DNA of 64,000 nucleotides from Macrocystis pyrifera. Lineage: Eukaryota > Sar > Phaeophyceae > Laminariales > Laminariaceae. The stretch spans positions 8,125,305-8,189,304 of the forward strand of contig JASSKH010000009.1 of assembly GCA_031763025.1 (NCBI GenBank). Reading direction: 5' to 3'. A model generated the notes under the pieces. That model was not told the origin of the DNA. It did no database searches and saw nothing but the letters and a program-made list of their open reading frames with translations. Below are positions 22,980 to 34,596 of this stretch, piece by piece (the stretch's first letter is position 1; each line of letters opens with the position of its first letter). Both the position numbers and the translations under genes were made by a program.

Positions 22980-25900
22980 TCGATCTCCTCTTTATGGAAT
23001 GTTTCAGAGTGTTTTCCACCGGTTATGTCAGTAGCCTGTGCTGGTACCTTCCCCCCTACCCACATATCTTGCGTAGACACAGTAGAGGCCGCAACCCCAG
23101 AAGGCAATGACTGCGATGGTAGCGGTACTGGCGGCACAACACCTGCAGCAGTTTGCCTGTCTGCAGTCTCGGGCGAAGCCCCAGACCTGCTGGTGTATTT
23201 AGATCGAATTTGTGACACGTGTCGGAGTTCTTATCTGTACACCACTCTTGTTTGGGTCCCCCCTCCGTCCCTGGATCGCTCGGCCTCCGCATAACAACCC
23301 ACTCGCGAAACCACGCTGCTGCGGACACGCATTACTGACCGCTTCCCCAGCCTCGTGTGCCAACATAGCTCGAGACTCGTATGCTGATGTATGTTTGCCT
23401 CTAGACAGTAGTTTGTTGGAACTCTTCTCTCTCTTCGGTCTGGTAGCTTCACCAGCAATTCCCCACGGCCCCTCTTGCGGCCTGGTCACTCGTTCATCGT
23501 CGATCTCAGCTGTACGCTCCCCCGGCATGCTGACGTTTCTCTTGTGTGAGCCACCCACCACTCACATGCTTGATGACATCCCGACACCTCGGTCGGACTT
23601 GCCTGCTGTTGCAGCCAATGTTCTCGATGTCAATTTGGCGTTGTCGATCGCACGGTCAGGTGTGATCGTTGACAATTGGATGCATATAGAAACGTCGTGC
23701 GAAAACATCGAACACTCTCACAAGCACCTGGCCTTCATGCACCCAAAACCCAAGGATTTGTCACTGCGGATACCCCGTTCCCAAACAAGCGCCATAGCAT
23801 CTCGCCTGTGTCAGCCTTAGGGCCCGTGACCGAGGACGTTACCACCGCGAACCAGAATAGTTGCCCTTCGCCGCGATGGCCTTGGGGCCATTGACCGATA
23901 ACGCTATTACCGCTGCCGCTTCGGACGACTTTGTTCCTCGAAACATTGTCAGCTCCCCAAACCCTCTTGTGCGTCACTCGCGACTTCGGGGAGACACGCC
24001 ATTTTTTTCCCGAATCTCGTGACCAGCCGCCACAGCCCCAATCGACGGCCTAGGCGGCTGTTGATCTTCCACGAGACGAGTCTCTGAACTGGCCGCACAG
24101 CCTGGTCTCCCAGATGATCTGCCTACCAGGCACACATACCCGGCCTGTTCGGAAAGCGATACCGCAACCACGTTCGCTCCCTTACAGTACTGCAGCACCG
24201 ACCACACATATTTTGGACGTCCAGCAGTACCTCTCGCTAATACTCTCGACCCTCCAAGCAGCAGTAGTTACAAATGAAACTCCCCTCGCCGCCCTTGAGC
24301 AGCCCCCTGACCCCGGAAGGTTGCCTCAATTATTGAGCCACACCTCGGCCTCCCTCATTCAGCGAGACCTGCGTAACATCTGGCGTTCTGCTTGAGCACA
24401 CGCTCGCCGTCAGCTGCACCCCAATATCTTGGACCCGCTTCAGGACGCTCCCGAACCGACTCCAGCCTCACTTGGTATTGGTACAGGCCGCCCAATGAGT
24501 GCATTTTCATTTAACCATAGTACTGCTGAGATCGTTCCAGCCCGCTACAACTCTCCAGACACCGCCTCCTCCTCCAAAATTGCTACGACCCTTCTTCACC
24601 ACCCCATGGACGTGGAGGGAACATTTATAGAGTCAGACGGCGACGCGCCGGACGAGCCCGTCAATCACCCTGCCGACCCGGTTCAACCGACTCCTAGACA
24701 ACTGAGGAGAGGACGTAGGACGACCCGGACAACACCCCTGCCGGCCCTGTCCCTGTCGTGTACTTGGAAGCGATCACGCCCGTCCAACGGGCGGCTTTAC
24801 CCGCGACGCTTCGCGGAGACATGACCAAGAAAGTCCCCCTGGCGATAAAACAGGTTCATGCGTTCGACAAGGAGGCACTGACGCTACAACGTCGCCTCGC
24901 AGACGAAGCTTCGGACGAGGCGATTTGACACGCGACTTACCTCCACAACAAGAGCCAGCGTACGATTGCGGTTCTGGACGACACCAAAGCTAAGCTCCGT
25001 CAGACAGACGCTGGTGGCGGCGAACAAAGAACTGCCGCGAATCTTATCTTCCACCGAGTCCTCTGACGGGGCCTTTGCGGCCGCAAAGCAGTTGGCGCGG
25101 TGCCTTGCGGCCAGTTGGCGCCGACCCCGGCAGGCAGGGTCTCCTGCACCCGGCGGGAGGCCTCATGTCTTCCCCCGACCGAGCTGTCGCTTCCCCTCCG
25201 CCACGGTCTTTTCGGGACGTCATTTCCCCGTCGTCAACCTCGTACAAGTGCCGCGCCGTGGAATTCGCTTTCATGGATATAATTATTCACGACTTCACCC
25301 GGCCCGAGCAACACAAACTCGGCGATGAAGCCTACTGTAATATGAAGACGGCCGCCGGGGCTCTACTCGATACTTTTGAGTGCTTCCCAGGCGAAACCTT
25401 CCGTTTGTTCTTCCAGCTGATCGATACGGCGCCAGCATCTTCGGAGCTGAGCTCGGCAGATCACGCCCTGGCGGACGTTCTGCGTAACATCGACAGCGTT
25501 TCCGGCCGCTGCATGGCGTGGCCCAACCGTTCCACCCCTCAGCACAGCTGCCGCTGCTTGTTAACCACGAACCTGACACGGCGCCTTCTCCCTCCTCCAC
25601 GGCCGCCGCGACAGTGGCCGACACGACCTCTCGAATGACGGTCCCAGCAACTCGTCCAACAGCAAACAGGCGGGGCAGAAGAAGAATCGGCGTGATGACT
25701 CGAGCCTCGGCGGCGATGGCGGCAGCAGCAGCAGCAGCAGCAGCATCCCAGCTCGGCGGACGATGATCGAGAAAGAGGAAACCGAAGATTCGAAGGACGC
25801 TACGGCATTGAAGACCCCCAGACAAGTGATGCCATTATTGATAGATATATCGTCCAGTGACATGTTGCAATCGCTTTCTCGTAGAGAATCTTATGCCGAC

Positions 25901-27520
25901 GAAGCCCTCCCGTTGTCCTCGTCGACAGCCCACGCTCGACAACATCAGACCAACGAGTCGACAACATCAGACCAACGAGATGATATTGCCGGTAATAACG
26001 CTTAGAATAAAGTCGTACAACGAAACTATATCACTATCGACTGGCACAGAGTCGACCGTGTGATCGCCCTTCCTGTCGGCTCTACAGTCGCTGCAACAGA
26101 AGCGGTACATCAACTCATTAGGAGCATAAAAAGGGCCGTGGCTGACATCGTAGTTTTAAGCGATGGCCGATGTATCAAAGGCCTCGTGATCGACGTCTGG
26201 ATCTGAGATGGGGAGCGGCCCTCCAGAAAGGTATTGGTTAAGGCAATTCTCGCTGACCACCCGTCCTCCTCCGACTCTACCACCGTGTTCGACGATTTAC
26301 TCGCCCAGGTAGAGGTGAGCCTTGATATCCACGCCAGCGGACCGGCGTTATCAATAGACTTCTTTGCTTTATCTGCAACCACTTTGACCACGGGAACGGG
26401 ACTACCGCATTCCAACGGTTACATGCCTTTAACATAGCCCACGGGTCCCCCTTCCATGATTATGTTTGGCCTGTGATACTGGTAGTTTATAGCGTTACGG
26501 GTGTCGAGAATTTTTTTTTACTTCAACAGCTTCGACGGTATAATATTTTGTTCGTCGTAGAGTAAATACCCAGTACCCCAGGCTCATGCCCACGTTTTTT
26601 TCGGGTGTGTTGGCCACTACGCCCACCCCTTTTGTCTCGATCGATGCCATGTGTTTGTCTTTCCAGGCTATCAGGGAGTAAATTCTGTTTGCTTGTCCCT
26701 TTCGGCGTGCCATTCTTTTCAATTGCATGCAGTCAATCGCACTCAGAGTAGGTCTACCAGCCCGTCGTTCGGCTCGAGACACATGGGTTTCTCACACAAC
26801 CCTGTTGGGATGAGCGTCACTCTTGTCGGCCATTATCATTCTGATCCGTTTTCCATAAATATAACCATTGACCGACCGACCCGTCTCACTCATAAAAGCA
26901 GTATTCCAATTCATGAATCGTTTCAGAACAATGACCCAGATTATGGACGCCGCCAAAGAGCGCGCGCAGGCTTTCCGTGACACCAAGGTTCACGGCTTGA
27001 ATGTCCACGGCGCCGGTCACCCCTTCCAGGCACTGCGCAAACATAATCACCAACGTTTGTGGCTGCTTTAACCCCCGAGTTAGGTCACCTCGGCGAGACT
27101 GGTGACGCCTACCGTCGTTGGTAGCAGCGCATGCGCTTCTACCATCGCCGTGCCCACGTTGTAGGCGGCGAAGAACACTATCGCCGTCTACCTTAAACCG
27201 TCGTGAAACTAATTTACGCAATAACAGCCGTATTACAATAATCACGAAGGCAACACGCACGCGCCTTCGCGAAATCATTCGCGTAACAAAAGACAAGGTA
27301 ACTACCAACACGGCTCGCCCGGCAACAACGGCTATACCGCGTCCCTGAGGTATTCTACGATAGAGGCGTCACATTTGGGAAACCACTGTCTGAGCCACCA
27401 AGACGTTCTCAACGGGCTCCAGTTGAAAGAGCTGCAGTACCACATCTCATGGGGGTATCTGTGCTAGCCACTGAAGACCGTTATCAGTCAGCCATTCGAG
27501 TGTGTCCTCCTCATTCCTGA
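22980..27520 (+). pseudogene. Decayed coding region, probable retroelement gag-like protein
   Basis: Plus-strand frames, each a few hundred bases long, follow one another with shifts and stops: a Ser/Pro/Thr-rich stretch (23,212-23,820) and a Pro- and acid-rich stretch (24,429-24,720). A helical block with VVYLEAITPVQRAALPATL and VHAFDKEALTLQRRLADEAS (about 24,760-24,930, then a TGA) follows. Next is a domain with YCNMKTAAGALLDTFECFPG and FRLFFQLIDTAP (25,240-25,500). Near 27,230-27,340 comes an Asn/Arg/Gly/His-rich tail (RNKRQGNYQHGSPGNNG), typical of RNA-binding ends. GC content is higher than in the flanks. No protease or polymerase signature was found, so the gag assignment rests on composition and order only. 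Confidence 0.4.
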
Positions 27521-28732
27521 AAAGGGGGGCTTCTAAAGCCTGGATCTACGTACGCAACATCGTTGGGATGCAATATCATGCTCTGACTACGGCATGGTTT
27601 GTTTGCATACCTACATTATTAGGGACATGGGAGTGTACCCCATCATAGGTAGTGTTTTTGGCAGCTTTAGGGTGAGATATAGAGCTCCTGGTGCCAGAAG
27701 GAGGAGAAGCCTCAGAACAGGTGCGTACTAGGTAACAGTTATGGGCCCACCCGCAGCGCACGTCTGCTCAGAACGACATATGAAACGTACGCGCCTACCA
27801 CTTATTACGCTTACTGCGATAGAGGTACGTAACTGTTTGGGGCAAAAGACGTGTTTGACCGAAGGGGCTCCTACGCTGTGGAATTACACCGAATGTCGTT
27901 GGCACATCATGTACGTTTTACGATATATTCGTTGCATTTACACCTGTATACAGGTCATGGAAATGTTCATCTTGGTTTGTTTGTTTGTGCTGCGCCAGCT
28001 TTTTGGGTGAGGTAGACAGAGATATCCTCAAGTGATGAGCCGTAGCACGCCGCTCATACGCTTGAGGGGCACCCATGGAGAGGGAGGGTGGCGATGAAAA
28101 TGACCCGTGTTTCTCGGGCCGGTAATGGTATCATATACTGAGCCCCGTGTTCCTATGTTTGGACACACTCAGCCCGAACGGTCTGCACACGATTTGGTGA
28201 AAGTCCAAGCTTAGGAGGCTTTGTTTCATGTCTGGAATCCCTCCACCGTTGCCGCCTCTTCGACACGCACTCTTGCCTAACACGTCGTCGTAGCTGGGAC
28301 GTCTACTCTCTGCTAGTAATCGCTCATTTTGTTGCGACTCTCTCAGATACGGCAACACGTCTTGAACACGAGCTTCGACTTGGTTGATGTGACAGCACAA
28401 GGTTGATGCAAAGACGGTGAGCGTCAGTGCGAAGCGTTTTCACCGCGGCTGTTAAGGTGAGCGGCGAGCGCAAGCTCTCGAAGGAGGCCAGAGTGTCAAG
28501 ACCGCGAATGACTGATCATTTTGAGCATGTTCACTCTGGCGCATGTTCTCGCTAACAATTATGTTCCAAGGGATGTATACCACATAGTACCGTTGCGGCT
28601 TATAGGGTGCAGCTGTATCATTTTACTTAGGGTGTTGGAGTCAATGACTACCGAGCACCACTACAGTGGAAAATACAGCCCTTCTGTGGATACTCTTTTT
28701 CTCGCCCACAATGCCGCATGTTTTCCCGGCAG
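27521..28732. other. No gene seen
   Basis: Only short frames are present. None repeats elsewhere in the window and no motif stands out. Confidence 0.45.
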
Positions 28733-29190
28733 GCTCTGCTCATCGACAGCACTAACATCATGGGACGAAGTTCAGCCGGGCAGATTATGCGGCTTCGGAC
28801 GGATGCACCAGGAGATGGGGATGCCACTGGGCGGGGAAGTAAGCTTGAGCCTTTTCGTGGCGGACTCTTCATATACTTGCTTGCCAAGATGCAGTTCGCT
28901 AGATTTCTTTTTCGACGTCGACGCGTCTTCTCGCTAACTCTCAGAGCTATTCCCTCGTCGTCAACGGGGCCATCATCTACTCCCGGTCGGAACCTTTCTA
29001 CTCCCCCGCGTTCTCTGCTGCCCCGACAAGTTGCCCCGCTGGCGAAAGCACCGACTCTGTCCCTCGATATCGTCCTCGTCGGTGTCTCTGGCGGCTCTCG
29101 TCGTCTATGCGGTGGCATAATCGACGATCGCTGCAGCTGCTGCTTGCGCGGCTTGAACGCGACCCTGGCTTGGTCGAGACTAGAGTGTTT
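28733..29190 (+). pseudogene. Broken copy of the subtilase C-terminal exon
   Basis: This matches the last exon of the protease at 34,597-35,091 but on the opposite strand. It starts at a retained acceptor, GGCAG|GCTCTGCTC, and reads ALLIDSTNIMGRSS. After a frameshift it reads GFGRMHQEMGMPLGGE and LSLFVADSS, then FFFDVDAS. About 270 bp of the parent (FRATISW to QR) are missing before SYSLVVNGAIIYS in a third frame. Retention of the intron boundary shows a DNA-level duplication, not a processed copy. Unlike the parent, the frame continues well past NGAI without a stop. Confidence 0.8.
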
Positions 29191-29220
29191 GGAAAAAAAA
29201 AAAAACAAACAAACAAACAA

Positions 29221-30060
29221 ACTTTACCCAGGGTGGGGTGCTCAGGGTGGGTGCTCATGGTGGTGCTTCCAGGAATTGGAAAAATTTCAAACAAATAAAA
29301 ACAAAAATATGCTCAGGGTGGGAGGAGGAATGACATGACGTGGACCTGCGTTCAAGCTTCCTGATTTTTCACAGCAAGCTTCGAGCATCGTGCAGTCGAC
29401 CGCCGCGTGTTCCACCACCTTTCGCCCCGACCTACCCCTCCCGCTCCTCGATCACTACAACACGATTACTACCGTCGCTGTCCTCTCAGCCGCCACCCAG
29501 CTCGAGGTTGCGTGTCTTCGTTTCGTGTGCAGCGTGATGTGCTTCTATTTATCGAGCTGCTGCTGCTCCAGGACCTGCTCAATTCGCCTCGCCTGCTGCG
29601 ATTACAGCAGTACTACTTGTAGCCCCATCACAACCAACCGCGTACTCTTGGTAGAGAAGGTGGTGCGCCCGGTTGCCCCAACGCTTTGGCGAGTGGTCGT
29701 CCGCCTCGCGTACCTTCTACGCCATCACCGCCCTCCTCACCGTCACGCGGTGTGAGTTTGCTAGGTCGCTGGTGTTCATTTTTTTCTGAAAAATATGCAT
29801 GCTCCACCTACCTCTTTGCCTGCTGAGATTGCCGAAGGTACACTGTACTTCCTCGCCGCCAAAGAATCACGAACCAAAAGACGACTGATTCGAGATGATG
29901 GCGCGCCTTGTCGCCCTAAGCTATGGTGGTGAGTCAGTATCAGTCCCGGGCTGCTTGTGTGACGGTACGGACATCCTTTACTACTTACGCTCTGTGCCAT
30001 GACCACCACCCTGAGCAGCTTCTTTGCTCAGGGTGAAGCCCTGTTTTGCAGCCCGTAACT
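29221..30060. repeat. Cluster of CACCCTGAGCA motifs, inverted ends
   Basis: TGCTCAGGGTGGGTGCTCAT at about 29,239 and ATGCTCAGGGTGGG at about 29,309 face CACCCTGAGCA copies near 30,007, about 0.75 kb away in inverted orientation. The enclosed sequence holds a 45-codon frame (29,795-29,932, MHAPPTSLPAEIAEGTLYFL) and other short frames I do not recognise. It may be a small element with repeated ends; target duplications were not found. Confidence 0.4.
30007..30035. other. Perfect 11-bp hairpin
   Basis: CACCCTGAGCA and TGCTCAGGGTG are separated by seven bases (GCTTCTT). It lies at the right edge of the CACCCTGAGCA cluster. Confidence 0.8.
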
Positions 30061-32427
30061 CTGAGCATCTGGAAAAAAAAAATCCGTAAAGGAAAAAAAA
30101 TAGCCGTCAACGTCTCTTATGCGGCGAGACTTCGACAAACCCTGACCCTGAGCGCTTTTCTTGGGTGTTTTTGTTCCCGAAAATCTCAACAAACAGGGAG
30201 GTGGGCTCCAGGGTCGGTGTGGCAACTCTTCGTGAGGATCGCGTGCGTGCACCCGTATATAGGCATATTGAAACAGAACCTTGATTTGTTGGGGAGGATG
30301 TAGACTGCCTTAGAACTATCGGGAACAGCGGTGACCTCGTGTATGCGCTGGTCGATTCCGGCAGATGCGGAACGAGTAGTGAGCGGAGGTAGAGTTAGTG
30401 TAAGTACGTTCACCATATGCAAACATTGTCGTGTAGGAACGTGCTGCGTGACCCGACGACCGAGGCACACGGCATTGTGCGCTTAACGCTGTAGTCCGTA
30501 CTATTGAGGAAGGCTGCTGTAGAGGACGAGACACAATGTAGCCGAGGGATACGTGTGATCGAATATTCACCATCCCCCGGCGTTGTGGCTGGTCTGTATA
30601 CCAGGGTACACCAACATTCAGTTTCTATCTAGAGTGCGTGCTTCCATCCTCTTGAATGGCATGCTGCGGAGTGGCTACAACAATGAAACTATGTATAATG
30701 CATGGTTTCGACGTTTTGCTCCCAATCACTGACTGGAATTGTTGCTTTCTTCGTGACAGGTGGTCAGGGCGCCCCTCATCACGCGTCTGTACATATGGAT
30801 GGTCTTCGCCAGGCCGCATTTTCTCGCCGTCGTCTGCACCGTGCTATTCCTTCTTGGTACACAAGCTTTCCTTTGTATGCCTTGCTCACTTTCCGCCCGT
30901 TTCGTTCCGAATGGTTCGCCGGTTGTCGGAAACCCGGTTCGTGATGGCCGGGGGTGTCGGTCTGAGCTGTGGAGTGCCCGTGTTCGTCGCTGATGTCTCT
31001 TCTATTTAGATACATCGGCATATCTTTATGTTGACCTAAGCGGGGGCTATTCGTGTATTTACAATAATACGGTGCTTCAGGGCGCGGGCTACACATTCAT
31101 TTCGAGTAGAAGGGTTTGATTGTCATGGAAGCAAACAGGTGTAGTATGCGTTTGCTGCGGAATCAGTAGATATGCAGCATCGCAGCGTGCTGTAGATCAG
31201 TTGCACCACACAAACCGAAAGCATGTTTGCAGTTTATGCACCGGAGAGCAGTTCAATGTTTGGCAGTAGGCGTAGAAAATAGTCAGTTTTTATTCAGCAG
31301 GAACAACTAGTAATAGTATCGTAGTAGTGTAGTAGTAACAGCTGACGTCAATCTGCCCGTTCTGACGAAGTTTCTTCCGACGTGCCCAAATAACGTTATG
31401 ATGTTATGATGTGGGAGGGTTTGGTCACGAAACTGTACGGAATTCCGCATGGTGAGATTATTTCCGGTTTCGGATAACGGCGGCCACCACCCATCCCCGC
31501 GGAACTCCAACCCTCACCCTAACCTCAACCAGAGGCCTGTTTGTTGTGCCAGCTGGTCGTTTTGCTTGGAAATGCTATATTTTGCTGTGCGGACACGCAT
31601 AAGGAAGGTCGACTGAACTTCCAGAGCTACGCAAATATGTGGTAGTAGAGTACTATAGCAGTAGTGTAACTACAGTAGTAGAAGGAGCACTTTGGGACAT
31701 GATAGCTAGCAAGATGTCCAATTATCATACATAGCGCGAAACGTCGAGGCTCTACACAGGTCATGTCATTACTGTCATGGCGAAAGCATATCAATCTGAA
31801 ACGCGCCTGAAGGTTTCCGGTGTGGCCTGCTGCATCGCACATATTTACATCCTCCTAGTAAATGTCACTACCAACAACTTTGAAAATGCTTAGAGGTATT
31901 TACCGGTGTTAACTACTGAAGTTACGCTAAAACGTATGCGCAGTTTATTAGGAGGTTCTGAGGCGGAAAGCCCACACGCGTGCGACCGATTCACGGAAAG
32001 ATAGAAAATAGTATACCGGGAGTGTTTTGGCGCTAGTAAACTGTGTAGGAGCGATCCATCACCTAATATAATATCCAAATGCATACTTGGCATTTAATAA
32101 AAAGCAAAACCATTCATGATTTACACACCGGAAGCAATCTCCAATCGTAGCAAGCTACCTGGAACCTCGCAAAATTCCTGAGCTTATCAGGCCCAATATA
32201 TCTCAATGTGTCTCAGTGCGTGACGCTGAGCGCCGCCGCGAGTTTCTTCTATCCGTCTCGGAAGTCGCCCGGGGTTCTTGCCGTCGAACTCTCCTGATGG
32301 GCGTTGGTGGGGTTGTCACTTTTGGTGGAATTTGTTCATGGTAGTACTTCGTAGAACATTCGTGTTTAATACCATACCCGCAGTCGTTGTTGGAGTATCG
32401 TTGTAGAACGAACACCCGTTTAACTAG
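30061..32427. other. No gene seen
   Basis: Short frames only. CCAACCCTCACCCTAACCTC at 31,509-31,528 is a weak telomere-like string. TAGTAG-rich clusters lie at 31,310-31,335 and 31,640-31,685. Confidence 0.45.
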
Positions 32428-32893
32428 ATGCGTGGTGCTGTGGAGATACAAAGTGTTTTTAATCTCCAGTCTGTGGCTAATGACGCTCATGAATTTTGCG
32501 TCGAGTTCAATATCTCGGGAACCCAGGGAGTTGCGCCTTCAACGTTCCTCCTCAAAACTCGAAAACAGAGCTCCTGTCAGAATTTTATTTGCGTACACCT
32601 GTCGCCCAGGTCCAGTCTCGCGATCCACAGTTCAGTTCTCGTGGACTGCGTGAAGCAATGTTCCCAACCACGGCATGCTTGTCGAAGTGTACTTCAGTTC
32701 GAAGTTGTTTTTTGGGGTCGCACTACGACGAGCAACAGCGGTTACGCAATTTTGCGATCAATGGAAGCAACCACACATCTTGGAACCTCATCCTGTCAGC
32801 ATACAAATAGGAATTCCCGACGATGATCTTCCGGCTTTGTTTAATCTGCGCGACACCCCAAAGAATCCAAGCCAACCACATCCCAAACGCTAA
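32428..32893 (+). pseudogene. Decayed unidentified coding fragment
   Basis: Three overlapping plus-strand frames give plausible protein pieces in succession: HEFCVEFNISGTQGVAPSTF, then VQSRDPQFSSRGLREAMFP, then CDQWKQPHILEPHPVSIQIG with DDDLPALFNLRDTPKNPSQP. The frames do not join without shifts. No family is recognised; a mobile-element origin is likely given the surroundings. Confidence 0.3.
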
Positions 32894-33254
32894 CCTTGTA
32901 CGCCTATACCAGGTATGTTTTAAAATATACGAAACTATTACGTCAAACGAAATCGCTCGCTCCCTCGACTCGATCGCGCCACCGTCGCTCCATTTAGGAA
33001 GTTTTGCTATCCGCTGAAAAAAACGTCGCAATGCCAAAACGTTCTCGTATATTGAAAGAACACCTCCATGTGGCCCAGGTTCCCGTCACGCCTCTCCCGC
33101 GGTTCCTGCACGCTTCCACCCCTTCGGAACCACGGCCACATCCGGGGCTGAAACGCCCTGGGAAGGCGCACCAGCGAAGTCGCACTATTCTAAGAATGAA
33201 GCCTCCGACATACGACGACAAGGGCGATGATGAAACCGATACCAGAAGGTTGTA

Positions 33255-33372
33255 TATATGTGATATATATGGCACATGCTACGATATGTGTTATATATGA
33301 CACATGCTACGATATATGATATCTATATGGCGCATGCTACGATATATGATACATGTGACAAATGCTGCGATA
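33255..33372. repeat. Short tandem repeat, about 28-30-bp unit
   Basis: Four diverged units share GATATATATGGCACATGCTA-like sequence, each ending CATGCTAC or AATGCTGC. Confidence 0.8.
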
Positions 33373-33499
33373 GGGGTGCGTCTACATTTTATGAGACTCC
33401 TAGATTCAAGAATTCCTTAGCTCACCCACACGCTGACTTGAAGGAAAAAAAGGAAGTCCAATCCGATGGCCTAGGCAAACAACGAAAAACATAGTAAAA

Positions 33500-33770
33500 C
33501 AACCAAAATAGCGCTCGAACGATATTGGGAGGTTCTCGGTTGAAGAGCCCCGGGAGTCAGAGAACATTTGGGCAGAACAAATTGCCTCTAATGTCGCCCG
33601 CGTCATATACAGGCGGATAGTGCCGTGCATTGCGAACCCAGATTCCCAGCAAAGTCCAGTGAATGCAGACGCATCGTGGCCCAAAAAGCGAACCAGTCGG
33701 AAATTGAAGGGTAAAAGAAAAAAGCAACGAGTCGTTGAAGTAGATATTGGTCGCCCTTTAATCACCTGAG
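33500..33770 (+). pseudogene. Decayed unidentified coding fragment
   Basis: One frame gives ALERYWEVLG followed by a stop. The next frame continues EEPRESENIWAEQIASNVAR, VIYRRIVPCIANPDS, a Lys/Arg-rich stretch (RKLKGKRKKQR) and VVEVDIGRPLIT-stop. A single shift near 33,540 would join them. The basic region suggests nucleic-acid binding. I do not recognise a family. Confidence 0.3.
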
Positions 33771-34596
33771 AGGATAAACGCCGGGCTTTCGAGTACTTCC
33801 CAGCCCGCCATAAGAATCAAAGCAACGGAGAAGTAACGAAACCACAAAACATCAACCTTCCAACACTCGATATGAATGACACAGAGAACGTACAACTTCG
33901 TTTACGATCAAATACATACCTGACGTGCCCCAAGCCCGCACAGCAGTATATCACGCACCGGTAGGAATTGGAAAAAACAAGTTGTCAGAGAAAATACCGC
34001 GCCAGGCATAAGGCTGGAATAGGAACCTACCAATATTCCAACCCGACGGCGAAGTTATATATAGTCTTCGACGAAAATCTGTAACACGCTGTGCGGTGGA
34101 TTGCGGTCTCTACCGTGATCTTCCTCTCTCGTCTGTCATGTACCGACGTCTACTCGAGCAGTTGAACGCCCCTTGCTGTCTGTCTATACGTCGCCTAGCG
34201 ATGGCAGAGGATACCTTAAACGACAGCGTTAGTTTAGAAGTATGATACACTTACGTTCATTCCGTTTTGCCCCGCACACGACTTACTGCGTAAGCATCAA
34301 TATCGAACCGTGGACGGCATACGAAATCACTCGCTCTCCTAAAACCACTCTTGTGGCCGTACCCGTTGGTCCCGAAAAGCATGGTCGCGAGGTTCCGTTT
34401 ACATTCTTACCGGCGTCGACTTCACTAGGACACACCCTCGAGCACCCACAAAGCCTTCTTCATGTTCCGAACGCGAGCCGCCGGCTCACACAGCGTAAGA
34501 AGCAGCGATAATCTATACTAAGGCACCTATGAGAAGAGCCATCGGTGCTAACGGCGTGGACGTCATCATCCCTGTCGATGAGGAGGGGAGAGCTTC

